From assembly GCA_009746045.1 (NCBI GenBank), contig RPFO01000702.1, positions 743,501 through 807,500 of the forward strand: 64,000 nucleotides of DNA, given 5' to 3'. Shown here one piece after another: positions 17,794-26,935 of the stretch. Position numbers and translations under genes: made by a program. How positions within the stretch are numbered: the first letter of the stretch is position 1; the number at the start of each line of letters is the position of its first letter. The notes beneath the pieces were generated by a model. That model made no database searches. It was given only the letters and a program-made list of their open reading frames with translations, and was not told the DNA's origin. This stretch comes from Mesostigma viride (lineage: Eukaryota > Streptophyta > Mesostigmatophyceae > Mesostigmatales > Mesostigmataceae).

Positions 17794-20583
17794 TTAAGTA
17801 TAGGGAATTACAAAAGTAAAACTAGAACCGTTTTTACCGTCGCTTTCACACCAAATTTGGCCTTTATGAGCTTCAATAACTTTTTTGCATAAAGCAAGTC
17901 CTAGTCCTCGGCCACCGGAAGGTGTCTTTGTTCTGGAGCTAACCATAAAAGTGCCAAAGATATGATGGAGTTCTTGTGGGGGGATTCCTAATCCTTCATC
18001 AGTAATATTGAACTTAACAAAATTTTCTTCCTTTCTGAAGGAAAAGGTAATAGTTCCCTCGTGGCTGTACGAAATAGCATTAGTAATTAAATTATCGAGC
18101 GTTGAAATTATATAATGCTTATCACAATTAACCATTACATTATCTTGTATGTCATAGATAAATTCGAGCTCTTTATCATTTAAATAGATTTTCCTACAAA
18201 TCTCCGATCGTTGATAGATAAGCTCACTTAAATTTACTTTTGTACAGCTAAGCTCATAAGTGAGACTTTTAAGTTTTGATAAATCAACCATATTATTTAC
18301 AAGGCTTACAAGGCGTTCAGAGCTTTCTGCTATTTCCTTGATTGCACTTCGCCTTTGTTGTTCAGTGAATTTATCATAATTATCCCATAGAACTTGACCT
18401 ATACTAGTAATACCGGTGACAGGGGTACGAATTTCATGTTGAAGGTTTCGTAAGAATTCGTCCTTGAGTTCCTGCGACTTAATTAGCTCCAATTTTTGGT
18501 CATCTAATTTATTATCTAATTTGCTAACTTTAAGTTCAGTTATTTTATTCTCTTCTTGTTTTTGTTTAAAGAAGGAGAGTAATAAGACACTTATCAGCAG
18601 TAAAGAATAAGTGATTTGTAATTGCAAATTATCTGTATGATCATTTAAAGAGCTTATATTCATATACATTTCGCAATATTGTACAGCAATTGCTACTCCT
18701 ATTATGGTAAATAATATAGCTGTTTGCCATCTTATCAAAATTGCTATAGCAGTTAAACTTGCCATTAATATAATAGCATGTAGTTGGTTAAATTGACCTG
18801 CTATAGCTAGTACGCTATTACAGAAAGCTAAATTATAAAATACCGCTATATTCCATAAAAGAGAGGTAAAGGCTTTATTTGCAAACTTTTCTGACCATAA
18901 TGGATAAGTAATAAACATAGTCGATAAAATAAGTGCTAAATAATATATTGGATTTAGTATCAAGCTATATTCATTCTGAACAGTTTTAGGTAATGAGTAA
19001 ACGCTAGATGATATTGTTAATACACAAAATAATCCAAAATAGACAAAAATTCTTTTCTCTCTCGGGGTGTTATTCTGACAAAATGTAATTAAATTGAAGT
19101 TCTTTAGTGATTGGATAAATTGGTATCTTTTTCTTGCTCTTTCTGCTCTCAAAGAATCTAATGAAGGGGTTGCTTTTACCCCTCTCCATCCCCCTTGTTC
19201 GCGAAGTATATAGTGACTACCTATAAAAAATATTGCATTAGCAACCATTCCAGGCACTATGCTATCGATTTCAGAGAAAAACTTAAAATACATTACAGTA
19301 ATAAAGCCTGCTGTCATACCTATTAAAACTGCTCTGCTTGAGCTCCGGAAACCAAAAATAGCTAATATTAAAGGTACCGATACTATTGGCATATAAAAGC
19401 TATATGTAGCTAGGACGAGCTCAAGTAAGTTATTTAAAAATAAGCTGAGTAGTAAAGCGAAAATGCCTATTAAGAAAGCAGCAATACGTACAAATAATAG
19501 GTGTTTTCTTTCTGTTAATTTTAAGTTCATGGTTTCTGAAATGTCATAAGCAAATAATACAGCAGAAGAATTAATATAACTATCTGCTGTAGACATTATC
19601 ATCGCCATAATCCCTATGATAAAAAGCCCTTTAAAACCATTAGTAAGGTAATGATTTACAATGTAAGGTACAACATTACCTGAATCTAAAGGTGGAGCGT
19701 TGTCTGCTACCAACATAACACCGATAAAGGTATTGACAATAAGATCACAAATAATAACAAAAAAACCAGCAATAATGAAAGATTTAGAAACTTGGATAGT
19801 GTTCCTTGCCATTGAGATTCTTTGAAAAACCGCTGAATCAATGCCGGGTATCATAAAAAAGAGAAATAAAAATAAAATATTCAAAAAATTAGGGTCGTGA
19901 TAGTCAAATACTGCATGATAATTAAATGAAGGGTGTTGATTTATAGAGTTAAATACTGTTTCGGCGCCAGGTAATGCAGACCAAATGACAAAAGCTATTA
20001 TCGGCATTACTACACCGAAAGCAAAAAACTGAATCATATCTGTAAAAGTAACTGACTTAATTCCTCCAAAGGTAGAATAAGTAATAATTATCAAGCTACT
20101 TGCCGCTATTGCATATATTCCAGGGATACCAAGCCAACTATTTAATAATGCTGCTAAAATTGAAAATTGCATTGCGACATTTCCTACGGCGGGGAATATT
20201 CCTGATACTGCTGTTATACTTCTTATATGTTTACCATAAATACTACCCATTGCGTCTGCTACTGATAACTTTCCTAAAAATTCGGCCATACGTGGGGCAT
20301 AAAGGTAGGAAATTATAAAAAAAGACATTGCATCACCTAAGCCTGGGATGATAAAATATAGCCCGTTATTATAAGTTTCACTTGTAGTAACAGTAAAACT
20401 TGCCCCACTGAGCCAAGTCGCGACTATAGTAGCAGCAATAGTCGCAGTACTAAAATTTCTGTTACCTATAGCGTATTCTTTTATTGTTTTTATATTTCTG
20501 CCAGAGTGTAAACCTACTATTAAGTTGATTACCAGAAAAGTTATAACTATTATTATATCTATATTATCCACTAGGTTATTCAT
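17794..20583 (-). CDS. Sodium/solute symporter fused to sensor histidine kinase
   Basis: 929 residues. Residues about 1-470 are a sodium:solute symporter (SSS/PutP-type) with about 13 membrane helices, starting NIDIIIVITFLVINLIVGL, with ATWLSGASFT and ADSYINSSAVLFAYDI. A second group of about six helices follows (about 510-680). The C-terminus is a histidine kinase: H-box EFLRNLQHEIRTP with phospho-acceptor His716, N-box DNLITNAISYS, then DEGLGIPP and GGRGLGLAL. This layout resembles CbrA-type sensors that couple solute flow or sensing to phosphorelay. No response regulator gene is adjacent, so the partner must be elsewhere. Kinase residues look intact. Confidence 0.93.
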   Translation of the reverse strand: MNNLVDNIDIIIVITFLVINLIVGLHSGRNIKTIKEYAIGNRNFSTATIAATIVATWLSGASFTVTTSETYNNGLYFIIPGLGDAMSFFIISYLYAPRMAEFLGKLSVADAMGSIYGKHIRSITAVSGIFPAVGNVAMQFSILAALLNSWLGIPGIYAIAASSLIIITYSTFGGIKSVTFTDMIQFFAFGVVMPIIAFVIWSALPGAETVFNSINQHPSFNYHAVFDYHDPNFLNILFLFLFFMIPGIDSAVFQRISMARNTIQVSKSFIIAGFFVIICDLIVNTFIGVMLVADNAPPLDSGNVVPYIVNHYLTNGFKGLFIIGIMAMIMSTADSYINSSAVLFAYDISETMNLKLTERKHLLFVRIAAFLIGIFALLLSLFLNNLLELVLATYSFYMPIVSVPLILAIFGFRSSSRAVLIGMTAGFITVMYFKFFSEIDSIVPGMVANAIFFIGSHYILREQGGWRGVKATPSLDSLRAERARKRYQFIQSLKNFNLITFCQNNTPREKRIFVYFGLFCVLTISSSVYSLPKTVQNEYSLILNPIYYLALILSTMFITYPLWSEKFANKAFTSLLWNIAVFYNLAFCNSVLAIAGQFNQLHAIILMASLTAIAILIRWQTAILFTIIGVAIAVQYCEMYMNISSLNDHTDNLQLQITYSLLLISVLLLSFFKQKQEENKITELKVSKLDNKLDDQKLELIKSQELKDEFLRNLQHEIRTPVTGITSIGQVLWDNYDKFTEQQRRSAIKEIAESSERLVSLVNNMVDLSKLKSLTYELSCTKVNLSELIYQRSEICRKIYLNDKELEFIYDIQDNVMVNCDKHYIISTLDNLITNAISYSHEGTITFSFRKEENFVKFNITDEGLGIPPQELHHIFGTFMVSSRTKTPSGGRGLGLALCKKVIEAHKGQIWCESDGKNGSSFTFVIPYT

Positions 20584-20998
20584 TGGTTGGTCACTGCTTA
20601 GGTTGATTATTTGTATGTTATATTGAGTATTATGTAGAATAAATAAAAATTTTCTAATTTTTTAGATAAAAGTATTCAAGGGATAAAATTAGTGAATTTA
20701 CAAATATGCAAGCAAATACACTAAAAAACCGTTCTGTTATCGTAAATAAATCATAAAAAATAAAGTCCCTAGTTGTCCTTTGCCTGAAACTCAGTGTTAA
20801 ACTTTTATCAGAATTTCTGGTATGAGTAGTAAGTGTTGAGCTTTGCAACGATGATGTCGGATAAAGTATTAGTATTTAATTAATAAATTAATATATTATT
20901 AATTTATGTTGTTTATAATTATAATTACGGCGTATTATATGTTTAATCTTAAGTTTTTAATTCAATAAACGTAAACCTAATTTAGAGGGATAATTAAT
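20584..20998. other. Divergent intergenic region with AT-only palindrome
   Basis: About 415 bases between the symporter-kinase (minus) and a small plus-strand gene. A perfect 10-base inverted repeat of A and T only, TAAATTAATA at 20884-20893 and TATTAATTTA at 20897-20906, lies about 95 bases before the small gene. An open frame on the minus strand at 20654-20848 has no coding character. No other gene is supported. Confidence 0.4.
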
Positions 20999-21262
20999 AT
21001 GTTTCAAATATTTATGATGCTAACCAACGGGGCTATGTGTGTTATGAGTACTTGGTCATTTGCCCAGTCTTTTTATGATAATTACAATAAGAAAGCAGCA
21101 GAAATAATTAAGAACCCAGCAGTTGCTGTTCCGGCAAAGCTTGTACATTTAGGTTCCGGGTTTATGTACCATGAACACCATAGTTATAGCGATAATTTAT
21201 CTACAGTTAAGTTATCTGGTGTTATTAAAAGTGATGAACATGAGGAAGTTGAAATAGCATAA
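20999..21262 (+). CDS. Small hypothetical protein
   Basis: 87 residues, not recognised. The first 20 residues (MFQIFMMLTNGAMCVMSTWS) are hydrophobic and could be a signal peptide or anchor; the remainder is polar, has a His cluster (YHEHHSYSD) and ends acidic (DEHEEVEIA). GAGGGA about 12 bases upstream may be the ribosome site. It stands alone between the symporter-kinase and dksA, both on the other strand. The composition suggests a genuine small exported or membrane protein of this lineage, but the evidence is weak. Confidence 0.55.
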   Translation: MFQIFMMLTNGAMCVMSTWSFAQSFYDNYNKKAAEIIKNPAVAVPAKLVHLGSGFMYHEHHSYSDNLSTVKLSGVIKSDEHEEVEIA

Positions 21263-21426
21263 TTACTCAGTATATCATTAGCTAATTTCCTGTGTGAATA
21301 GTTATAAAATATTATTACTTAGGCAAAATTTACTTTGCATCTTTTAACAAGAGATTAGCTATATAACGACCCAAAGGGTTAGTGTTTATCCCCTCAATGA
21401 TAAAAACAGAAGTATACTAAAACTTT

Positions 21427-21861
21427 TTATGAATCGAGAAGATCCTCATCAATATGGGTCTTTTCGTAATTCTCGTGACGTTCTTGAGCTTCTATACACA
21501 AAGTAGCTACAGGTCTTGCTTCGAGTCTTTTAATACCTATTGCTTCTCCTGTGTCTTCGCAGTAACCGTAGTTACCTGTATTGATCCGCTCAAGGGCAGA
21601 TTCTATCTTATCAATTAATTTGCGATAGCGATCCCGGGTTCTAAGTTCAATAGTTGTTTCTGTTTCAACGCTTGCACGATCATTTAAATCCGGTTCATTC
21701 CAGGTTTCTTCTTTTAAATGATTTAATGTTTCCCTAGATTCCGCAAGTAAACCATTGCGCCAATTTAAAAGTTTTTGTTTAAAATATTCCAACTGCATTG
21801 GATTCATATATTCTTCATTTTCTGAAGGTTTATAACCTTGTGGCAGAATAATTTTATCCAT
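21427..21861 (-). CDS. dksA: RNA polymerase-binding transcription factor DksA
   Basis: 144 residues from the Met at 21861, which follows a strong AAGGAGG ribosome site; a longer reading from 21936 would add 25 residues without family match. The coiled coil covers about 20-95 with DRAS (Asp61, Ala63) at the tip, the part that enters the RNA polymerase secondary channel. The zinc-finger region reads CEDTGEAIGIKRLEARP then CIEAQE: only Cys101 and Cys122 remain, with Thr104 and Ala125 in place of the other two. Low-cysteine DksA proteins are known in alphaproteobacteria. It acts with ppGpp in the stringent response. It lies 76 bases downstream of xerC. Confidence 0.93.
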   Translation of the reverse strand: MDKIILPQGYKPSENEEYMNPMQLEYFKQKLLNWRNGLLAESRETLNHLKEETWNEPDLNDRASVETETTIELRTRDRYRKLIDKIESALERINTGNYGYCEDTGEAIGIKRLEARPVATLCIEAQERHENYEKTHIDEDLLDS

Positions 21862-21937
21862 TTTAACCTCCTTTTTCAAAACAGGTCTAATATAGTATAA
21901 AAGACAATAAAAAGGCAAGGTAAAATAATTAAACAAC

Positions 21938-22924
21938 TTATTTTGGATTAAGCGGTTTGTTATCTAAAGATAATTTTGATTCAGGATGGGATTTGTTATA
22001 AACACTTTCTAAATGACTTAAATTAACTTTTGTATATTTTTGAGTGGTCGACAGGCTTTTATGGCCAAGCAACTCTTGAATGGATCTTAGGTCAGCACCA
22101 TTTTCTAGCAAATGGGTTGCGAAGCTATGGCGAAATGAATGTGAACTTAAATGTTCTGGTAAACCGTAAATACGTCTTAATTTAACTAATTCAGAATTAA
22201 AGTTACATCTGTGTAATACTTTCCCTGTTTTGCTTCTAAATATAGGTTCATTTTCGCATATATTGTAAGGCAACTCTTTTAAGTACTCCAAAATAAGCTT
22301 TTTTACATTATCAATCCACGGTACTAATCTTTCTTTATTGCCTTTTCCAATAATTTTTATGTAGGCTGGTTCGTTGATATGTTTTTTGGTTATTGATAAT
22401 GCTTCCGAAATTCTCAAGCCACTAGCGTAAATTAAGGTAAGTAAGCTTCTATTGCGCAAATCAATCCACCGAGTTTCGCTTAAAGAGGCTACTTTATCTA
22501 GAGAAAGTAATGTATCTTCTTTAGATAATGCTTTTGGTAAAGTTTTGGCTTTTTTAGGGCTAGATACTGTATATATTGAGTGGCATACAATATCCCGTGT
22601 TTTTTCCAAGTACTTATAAAAGCTTTTTACTGAAGATAAAGCTCTTGCGCTTGAGCTAGCCTTGTAATCGGAAAATCTGCGATCAGATAGCCAGCTCCTG
22701 ATAAGCCTTATATCTACTAAGGAAATAGATTTCAAACTGACGGATTCTTCAGAATAATTACTGATAAAAGCAAAATAAGCTTTTACATCATTTAAATATG
22801 CTTCTCTAGTATTTTTAGAATAGTTTTTTTGCAGTTCGAGATAAGATTGCCACTCTTTAACTATACTTGTGATTTCTGAACTAACCATTAGTTTGGATCT
22901 AAAATTGGTTTCATCTTTAAGCAA
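21938..22924 (-). CDS. xerC: Tyrosine recombinase XerC
   Basis: 328 residues. An N-terminal SAM-like DNA-binding domain (about 20-110) is followed by the catalytic domain with Arg171 (ASGLRISEAL), Lys194, His262-x-x-Arg265 (SHSFRHSFATHLL), His288 (LLGHKS) and nucleophile Tyr297. The set is complete. XerC with XerD resolves chromosome dimers at dif. I prefer XerC over XerD by the KNYSKNTREAYLNDV and YASGLRISEAL segments, but cannot exclude XerD. Its start overlaps the preceding 89-residue gene by 8 bases, so the two are translationally linked. Confidence 0.87.
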   Translation of the reverse strand: MLKDETNFRSKLMVSSEITSIVKEWQSYLELQKNYSKNTREAYLNDVKAYFAFISNYSEESVSLKSISLVDIRLIRSWLSDRRFSDYKASSSARALSSVKSFYKYLEKTRDIVCHSIYTVSSPKKAKTLPKALSKEDTLLSLDKVASLSETRWIDLRNRSLLTLIYASGLRISEALSITKKHINEPAYIKIIGKGNKERLVPWIDNVKKLILEYLKELPYNICENEPIFRSKTGKVLHRCNFNSELVKLRRIYGLPEHLSSHSFRHSFATHLLENGADLRSIQELLGHKSLSTTQKYTKVNLSHLESVYNKSHPESKLSLDNKPLNPK

Positions 22925-23186
22925 ATTCGTTATTATATTTTATATTATCGTAACCTAATTCTTTTGCTGTTACTACTGCAGAATAGTCGTCATAAGCGTC
23001 AACAACTATACCTTTTATTTTTTCAGGAAACTCCCTTTGAAGTGTCTTAAAAATATAATCAATAACCCTCATGCCGTAATATCTGGTGCTTCCTTGAGGG
23101 TTACTCAGTATTACAGGCTTAGCAGTCCGAGATAAATATTTTCTTGCACTCTGTATATTCTGGATTTCGTAAATTTCTAATACCAT
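22917..23186 (-). CDS. Conserved-looking small protein upstream of xerC
   Basis: 89 residues, family not recognised. It begins MVLEIYEIQNIQSARKYLSR and has an alternating helix/strand pattern with two hydrophobic strands (AKPVILSN, IKGIVVDAYDDYSAVVTAKELGY), suggesting a small alpha/beta fold. There are no catalytic motifs, cysteines or membrane segments. It is 15 bases downstream of the S24 protein and overlaps xerC, so the three genes form one unit. The close packing argues it is real. A role in recombination or damage response would be a guess from neighbours only. Confidence 0.7.
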   Translation of the reverse strand: MVLEIYEIQNIQSARKYLSRTAKPVILSNPQGSTRYYGMRVIDYIFKTLQREFPEKIKGIVVDAYDDYSAVVTAKELGYDNIKYNNEFA

Positions 23187-23201
23187 ATATTGTAACCCTC
23201 C

Positions 23202-23717
23202 TTATAAACTTCTAAGTACTTTTATTACTACTCCCCAAATATGAACTTCTGAATTTTCTAAAATCGGAATAGGATCAAAATCTGGATTTGCTGGAAGTAA
23301 GTAAGGTTTCATTTTAAGAAAACCAAGTCTTTTAACTGTTAACATCCCATCTATGGCAGCAATAATTATTTTACCTTCCCCAGGCTTAATACTACTGTCA
23401 ACAAGCAAAATATCACCTTCATAAATTCCTGCATCTATCATTGACAGGCCAGAAACTTTCACGCAAAAAGTCGTACTAGGATTCCTAATTAAAAGAGAAT
23501 TCATATCTACCATCTCCTCTATATGATCATCAGCTAAAGAGGGGTAACCAGCTTCTACTTTTGAGCTAAAAAGTGGGACTTTATAACCGCCATTAATGGA
23601 ATAATTTTTTACGTCCTCCAGCAAATATTCTGGCACCCTAATAGCTTTTGTGCTGGTACCGTATTTACCCTGTCCCTTTGGCCTTCCAGCTCCGTTTCTT
23701 TTACCACCGTGCTTCAT
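23202..23717 (-). CDS. S24 family self-cleaving peptidase, UmuD-like
   Basis: 171 residues. The S24 core has the auto-cleavage site EAG (Ala56-Gly57), nucleophile Ser92 (SGLSMIDAGI) and general base Lys129 (LTVKRL). The spacing cleavage-to-Ser (36) and Ser-to-Lys (37) is the same as in E. coli UmuD. The first 30 residues are an added basic segment (KHGGKRNGAGRPKGQGK) resembling an AT-hook-like DNA contact, followed by TKAIRVPEYLLEDV, so this may act as a DNA-binding regulator rather than as a polymerase V subunit. No umuC follows. First gene of a unit with an 89-residue protein and xerC. Confidence 0.85.
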   Translation of the reverse strand: MKHGGKRNGAGRPKGQGKYGTSTKAIRVPEYLLEDVKNYSINGGYKVPLFSSKVEAGYPSLADDHIEEMVDMNSLLIRNPSTTFCVKVSGLSMIDAGIYEGDILLVDSSIKPGEGKIIIAAIDGMLTVKRLGFLKMKPYLLPANPDFDPIPILENSEVHIWGVVIKVLRSL

Positions 23718-23836
23718 TTGTACTACTTAACCAGTTGTATTAGAATTTATTAAAATACACAGAAGCTTATCTTGAAATGTGTACGCTTATTTTATAACAC
23801 ATCTCTGTAATAATAGAAAGAAGTTTTTTTAATTTT

Positions 23837-25207
23837 TTAAATTAGAAAGAAGAAGGCAAGTCCAAGAAAGCTAAAAAAGCCAAGTGCATCTGTAAGTGCC
23901 GTCAGAACCACACCAGAAGAGGTTGCTGGGTCAATATCAAAATGATCCAGAATGATTGGGATACTAGAACCAAGCAACCCTGCAGCCGTGAAATTAATTA
24001 TTATCGCAGCGGTGAAAACTAGGCTTAAATTTAAATCAGAAAAAGGTATATATATAATTAACGATCCTATAATTGCCAGAGCGAAGCCATTTAATAAACA
24101 AACAAATATTTCCTTTAAAATAACTTTCGTTATGTAGATCTGTTTTATTTCTCTATTTGCTAACGCTCTTACAGTAACGGTCATTGCCTGGGTACCAGCA
24201 TTACCACCCATACTAGCAACAATAGGCATTATGGTAGCAAGGGCGATTAATTTCTCTATGGCATCGCTAAATTGGTTAATAACGAGGGAAGTAGCACAAG
24301 CTGTAATTAAATTAATAAACAACCAAGGAAATCTATGCTTTACAGTTGCATACAGATTATCAAATATATCGCTAGTATTGATACCGCCTAGATGTAAAAA
24401 TTCGCTTTCGGTCTGTTCTTCAATAATGTAAATCATATTATCTATTGATACGCTTCCCACTAGCTTTCCTTTTTTATTTACAACCGGTACAATAGTTAAA
24501 GCGTATTGTTTGAATATAAAAGCTATTTCATCAAGTTTCGTACTAGTTTCGGCAATTTTAAACTCTGAATTCATTAAATTGATTAACGGTTCGCTAGGTA
24601 AGCTTTTAACCAAAGTGCATAATAATATATTACCCACCGGCTGGTATTTACTATTTACTACAATTCCAGCATGGAAATCATGAGTAATCTTGCTTTTGCG
24701 TATATGCTCTATTGCTTGTTCTACTGACCAATCTTCTTGAAAAGCAATAAAATGTTTTTCAACTATTCGACCTACTGTATTTTCCGGATATTTAAAACCT
24801 TCAATTATTTGTTTTCTTTTATCAGGGTTTAAGTTTTTTATTATCTGATCTTTTAAATCTTCGTCTAAGGTGTCTATTACCTCAATGCAGTCCTCGATAT
24901 CTAACTGATTTATTAGCTTAACGGTTTTGTTAATACCAAAGGCTTCTATTGCAGCCTGTTTATTACTATCGCTCAACCAGACAAGAGTCTCTGGCTCTAT
25001 ATCGTCTGCAATTATCGGTAAAACTAGGTCGTATAATTTATGATTGGTATTGTCTAGAAAATCGGCTAAATCTGCATAATGTAAAGCAAGAAGGGCTATT
25101 TTTACATTATCTATTTTATCATTATCAATTAGATAATTTATATGCTCAAAAGTTTCAGCTAGTTTTTCCTGGTAATCAGATAAAATAGTGTTTTGAGAAT
25201 TTTGCAT
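23837..25207 (-). CDS. mgtE: Magnesium transporter MgtE
   Basis: 456 residues. Layout follows MgtE: an N-terminal superhelical domain (about 20-130), two CBS domains (about 145-265), a connecting helix, and five membrane helices in the last 180 residues. Typical segments are MPIVASMGGNAGTQAMTVTVRALA in the pore region (only the GGNAGTQ core matters) and GSSIPIILDHFDIDPATSSGVVLTALTD-type motifs, with the conserved Asp of the pore. Imports Mg2+ (or Co2+), gated by the CBS part. It stands alone on the minus strand. Confidence 0.94.
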   Translation of the reverse strand: MQNSQNTILSDYQEKLAETFEHINYLIDNDKIDNVKIALLALHYADLADFLDNTNHKLYDLVLPIIADDIEPETLVWLSDSNKQAAIEAFGINKTVKLINQLDIEDCIEVIDTLDEDLKDQIIKNLNPDKRKQIIEGFKYPENTVGRIVEKHFIAFQEDWSVEQAIEHIRKSKITHDFHAGIVVNSKYQPVGNILLCTLVKSLPSEPLINLMNSEFKIAETSTKLDEIAFIFKQYALTIVPVVNKKGKLVGSVSIDNMIYIIEEQTESEFLHLGGINTSDIFDNLYATVKHRFPWLFINLITACATSLVINQFSDAIEKLIALATIMPIVASMGGNAGTQAMTVTVRALANREIKQIYITKVILKEIFVCLLNGFALAIIGSLIIYIPFSDLNLSLVFTAAIIINFTAAGLLGSSIPIILDHFDIDPATSSGVVLTALTDALGFFSFLGLAFFFLI

Positions 25208-25352
25208 ACATATATACCTCTTAAAGAGAAGTTTTACAGATCTTTTTAATATGTAGTTCTTAAGCAGCCACTATTTATAAAAGAACCGTGAAATAGTAGC
25301 ATAAAACTTTTATTGCTACAACTAGCAAATGGAATGGTTAATAATTAAATTA

Positions 25353-26603
25353 TTAGATCAAATCAGGTAATTCTGTCTCATATAAACCGGATAATCCAAG
25401 ATGAAATTCGTTCTCTGCTAAAAATATGTTCTTATTAGTGCCTACATGAAAAGTCACTGCTACTTCTTCTCTCTCTTCTTTGTTCGTACCTATTTGGCAT
25501 GTAAGTTCCTCTTCTTCTCTCTCTTCTTTTATTGTTTTCAAAAATTTAGTTTGTGTTTTAAGCTTGTATTTTTCTTTATCCTCCTTGATAACGGTTTTAG
25601 CTTGGGCGGTTTCTGATGAATCCGTAAGTTTTTTGTTGTAACTATTTTTAAAGATAATAGCCTTGCTGAAATATTCGCTAATATTATTATTATGAGCAAT
25701 TTCAACGTAAACCGTCATATGTTTTTCTATAAATGAAAGTATCAATTTTGCGCCTTTATTTCCTATTTCATTATCACTGAGATCGAGTTTAGTCAAGGTT
25801 CTGTTTGATTCTAAGTAGTTGAGTATAGTTTCTATTCCTTGGTCTGTTATGTGATTTAAACTTAAATCAAGGGTAGTAAGAACCTCATTTTCCACTAATC
25901 CTTCTGCAATTTTTGAGATTCCGGTATCAGTGAAACCATTAGCGCTAAGATCAAGACTAGTAAGAGTTTTATTTTGAGATAATAAATCCTTAATATATTC
26001 TGCTCCTTCGTCCCATATGAAGTTAGTACTTAGATTAAGGTTAGTAATAGATGAATTATCTTTTAAACCTTTAACAATTTTCTCAGTTCCTGCCGTTCTA
26101 AGGTTGATATAACTAAGGTTAAGATTCACCAGAGTTTTGTTATCTTTTAAGCTTAATCCAATAGCATCTAGTCCTGATGGTTTAGAACCTGTAAAGCTGC
26201 AATTATTATTTAGACTGAGGTCGAGATTAGTAATGGTTTTGTTTTTAGCTATAATACTTGCGAAATAGGTTAATCCTTTTTCGCAGATGTTATTTTTACT
26301 GAAATTCAGTTTAGTAAGGCTGGTATTTTCTTCTAAACTTTTTGTTAAAGTTTCTAGATTTACTAAATCGACCTTACCGTATTCATAGCTACTACTAAAA
26401 TCAAGTTCTGTAGCTGTTATAAAGTTTTTTCCTATTAATCTTGCAAAAATATATGTTCCCTTATAGTCCATTTTACTAATGTTAAGTGAAGCTTTGGCTT
26501 TATTAAATAGATCGTAATAGTCTTCTTTAGTTAAATATTTTTCTATTTTTCCTTTTAACGACAGCATCTGGCTTTTTACAATTTTTTTCTTTTTGCGTTT
26601 CAT
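25353..26603 (-). CDS. Leucine-rich repeat protein (ribonuclease-inhibitor-like), candidate effector
   Basis: 416 residues. From about residue 60 to 285 there are about eight LRR units of 28-29 residues with the pattern L..LDLS.N.I.D.G...I, typical of RNI-like LRRs found in eukaryotes and in bacterial effectors. The N-terminus is very basic (MKRKKKKIVKSQ). The C-terminal 90 residues are charged and contain a duplicated segment (EEREEEELTCQIGTNK / EEREEVAVTFHVGTNK). There is no signal peptide. LRR proteins bind other proteins; delivery into the host by a type IV system is inference. It stands alone with intergenic DNA on both sides. Confidence 0.82.
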   Translation of the reverse strand: MKRKKKKIVKSQMLSLKGKIEKYLTKEDYYDLFNKAKASLNISKMDYKGTYIFARLIGKNFITATELDFSSSYEYGKVDLVNLETLTKSLEENTSLTKLNFSKNNICEKGLTYFASIIAKNKTITNLDLSLNNNCSFTGSKPSGLDAIGLSLKDNKTLVNLNLSYINLRTAGTEKIVKGLKDNSSITNLNLSTNFIWDEGAEYIKDLLSQNKTLTSLDLSANGFTDTGISKIAEGLVENEVLTTLDLSLNHITDQGIETILNYLESNRTLTKLDLSDNEIGNKGAKLILSFIEKHMTVYVEIAHNNNISEYFSKAIIFKNSYNKKLTDSSETAQAKTVIKEDKEKYKLKTQTKFLKTIKEEREEEELTCQIGTNKEEREEVAVTFHVGTNKNIFLAENEFHLGLSGLYETELPDLI

Positions 26604-26935
26604 AAAAAACTTACCTCTGATTAAATTAATTTAACTTAAGGTTGATTTAAATATACGAATTATAACCAAAAGTCAATAAATATTAATATAAATTTATAGG
26701 TGATAATTGCAGAAGTTTTTCTAGCCTTGAAAATAAATGGAGATTTTGCTAATATGGGGATGTCATAAAGCTTAGTAAATAAATCGATTAATATGTCTAG
26801 AAAAGAAATAAATATTACCGCATAGCGTGGGCGCATAAAGTCTTGATTTGTGCGCCACATGGATAAAACTTTAAATTCATTCGGCACTTTTTAATGGTTT
26901 ACTAAACCTTGATCTTTAATTTATGGTGACCGAAT
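26604..26935. other. Divergent intergenic region with a hairpin
   Basis: About 330 bases between the LRR gene (minus) and the ABC-F gene (plus). A stem can form between GTGGGCGCATAAA (26827-26839) and TTTGTGCGCCAC (26847-26858), with one bulged G and a 7-base loop, about 80 bases before the ABC-F start; it could be a leader element. TTAAATTAATTTAA at 26621-26634 is a palindrome just upstream of the LRR start. The open frame at 26660-26887 on the minus strand is not convincing. Confidence 0.4.

Noticed and set aside
20654..20848. 64-codon minus-strand frame in the gap before the small gene at 20999
   Set aside because: Low-complexity AT-rich translation, no start signals.
26660..26887. 75-codon minus-strand frame upstream of the LRR gene
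   Set aside because: No ribosome site, no recognisable composition, overlaps the ABC-F leader with its hairpin.
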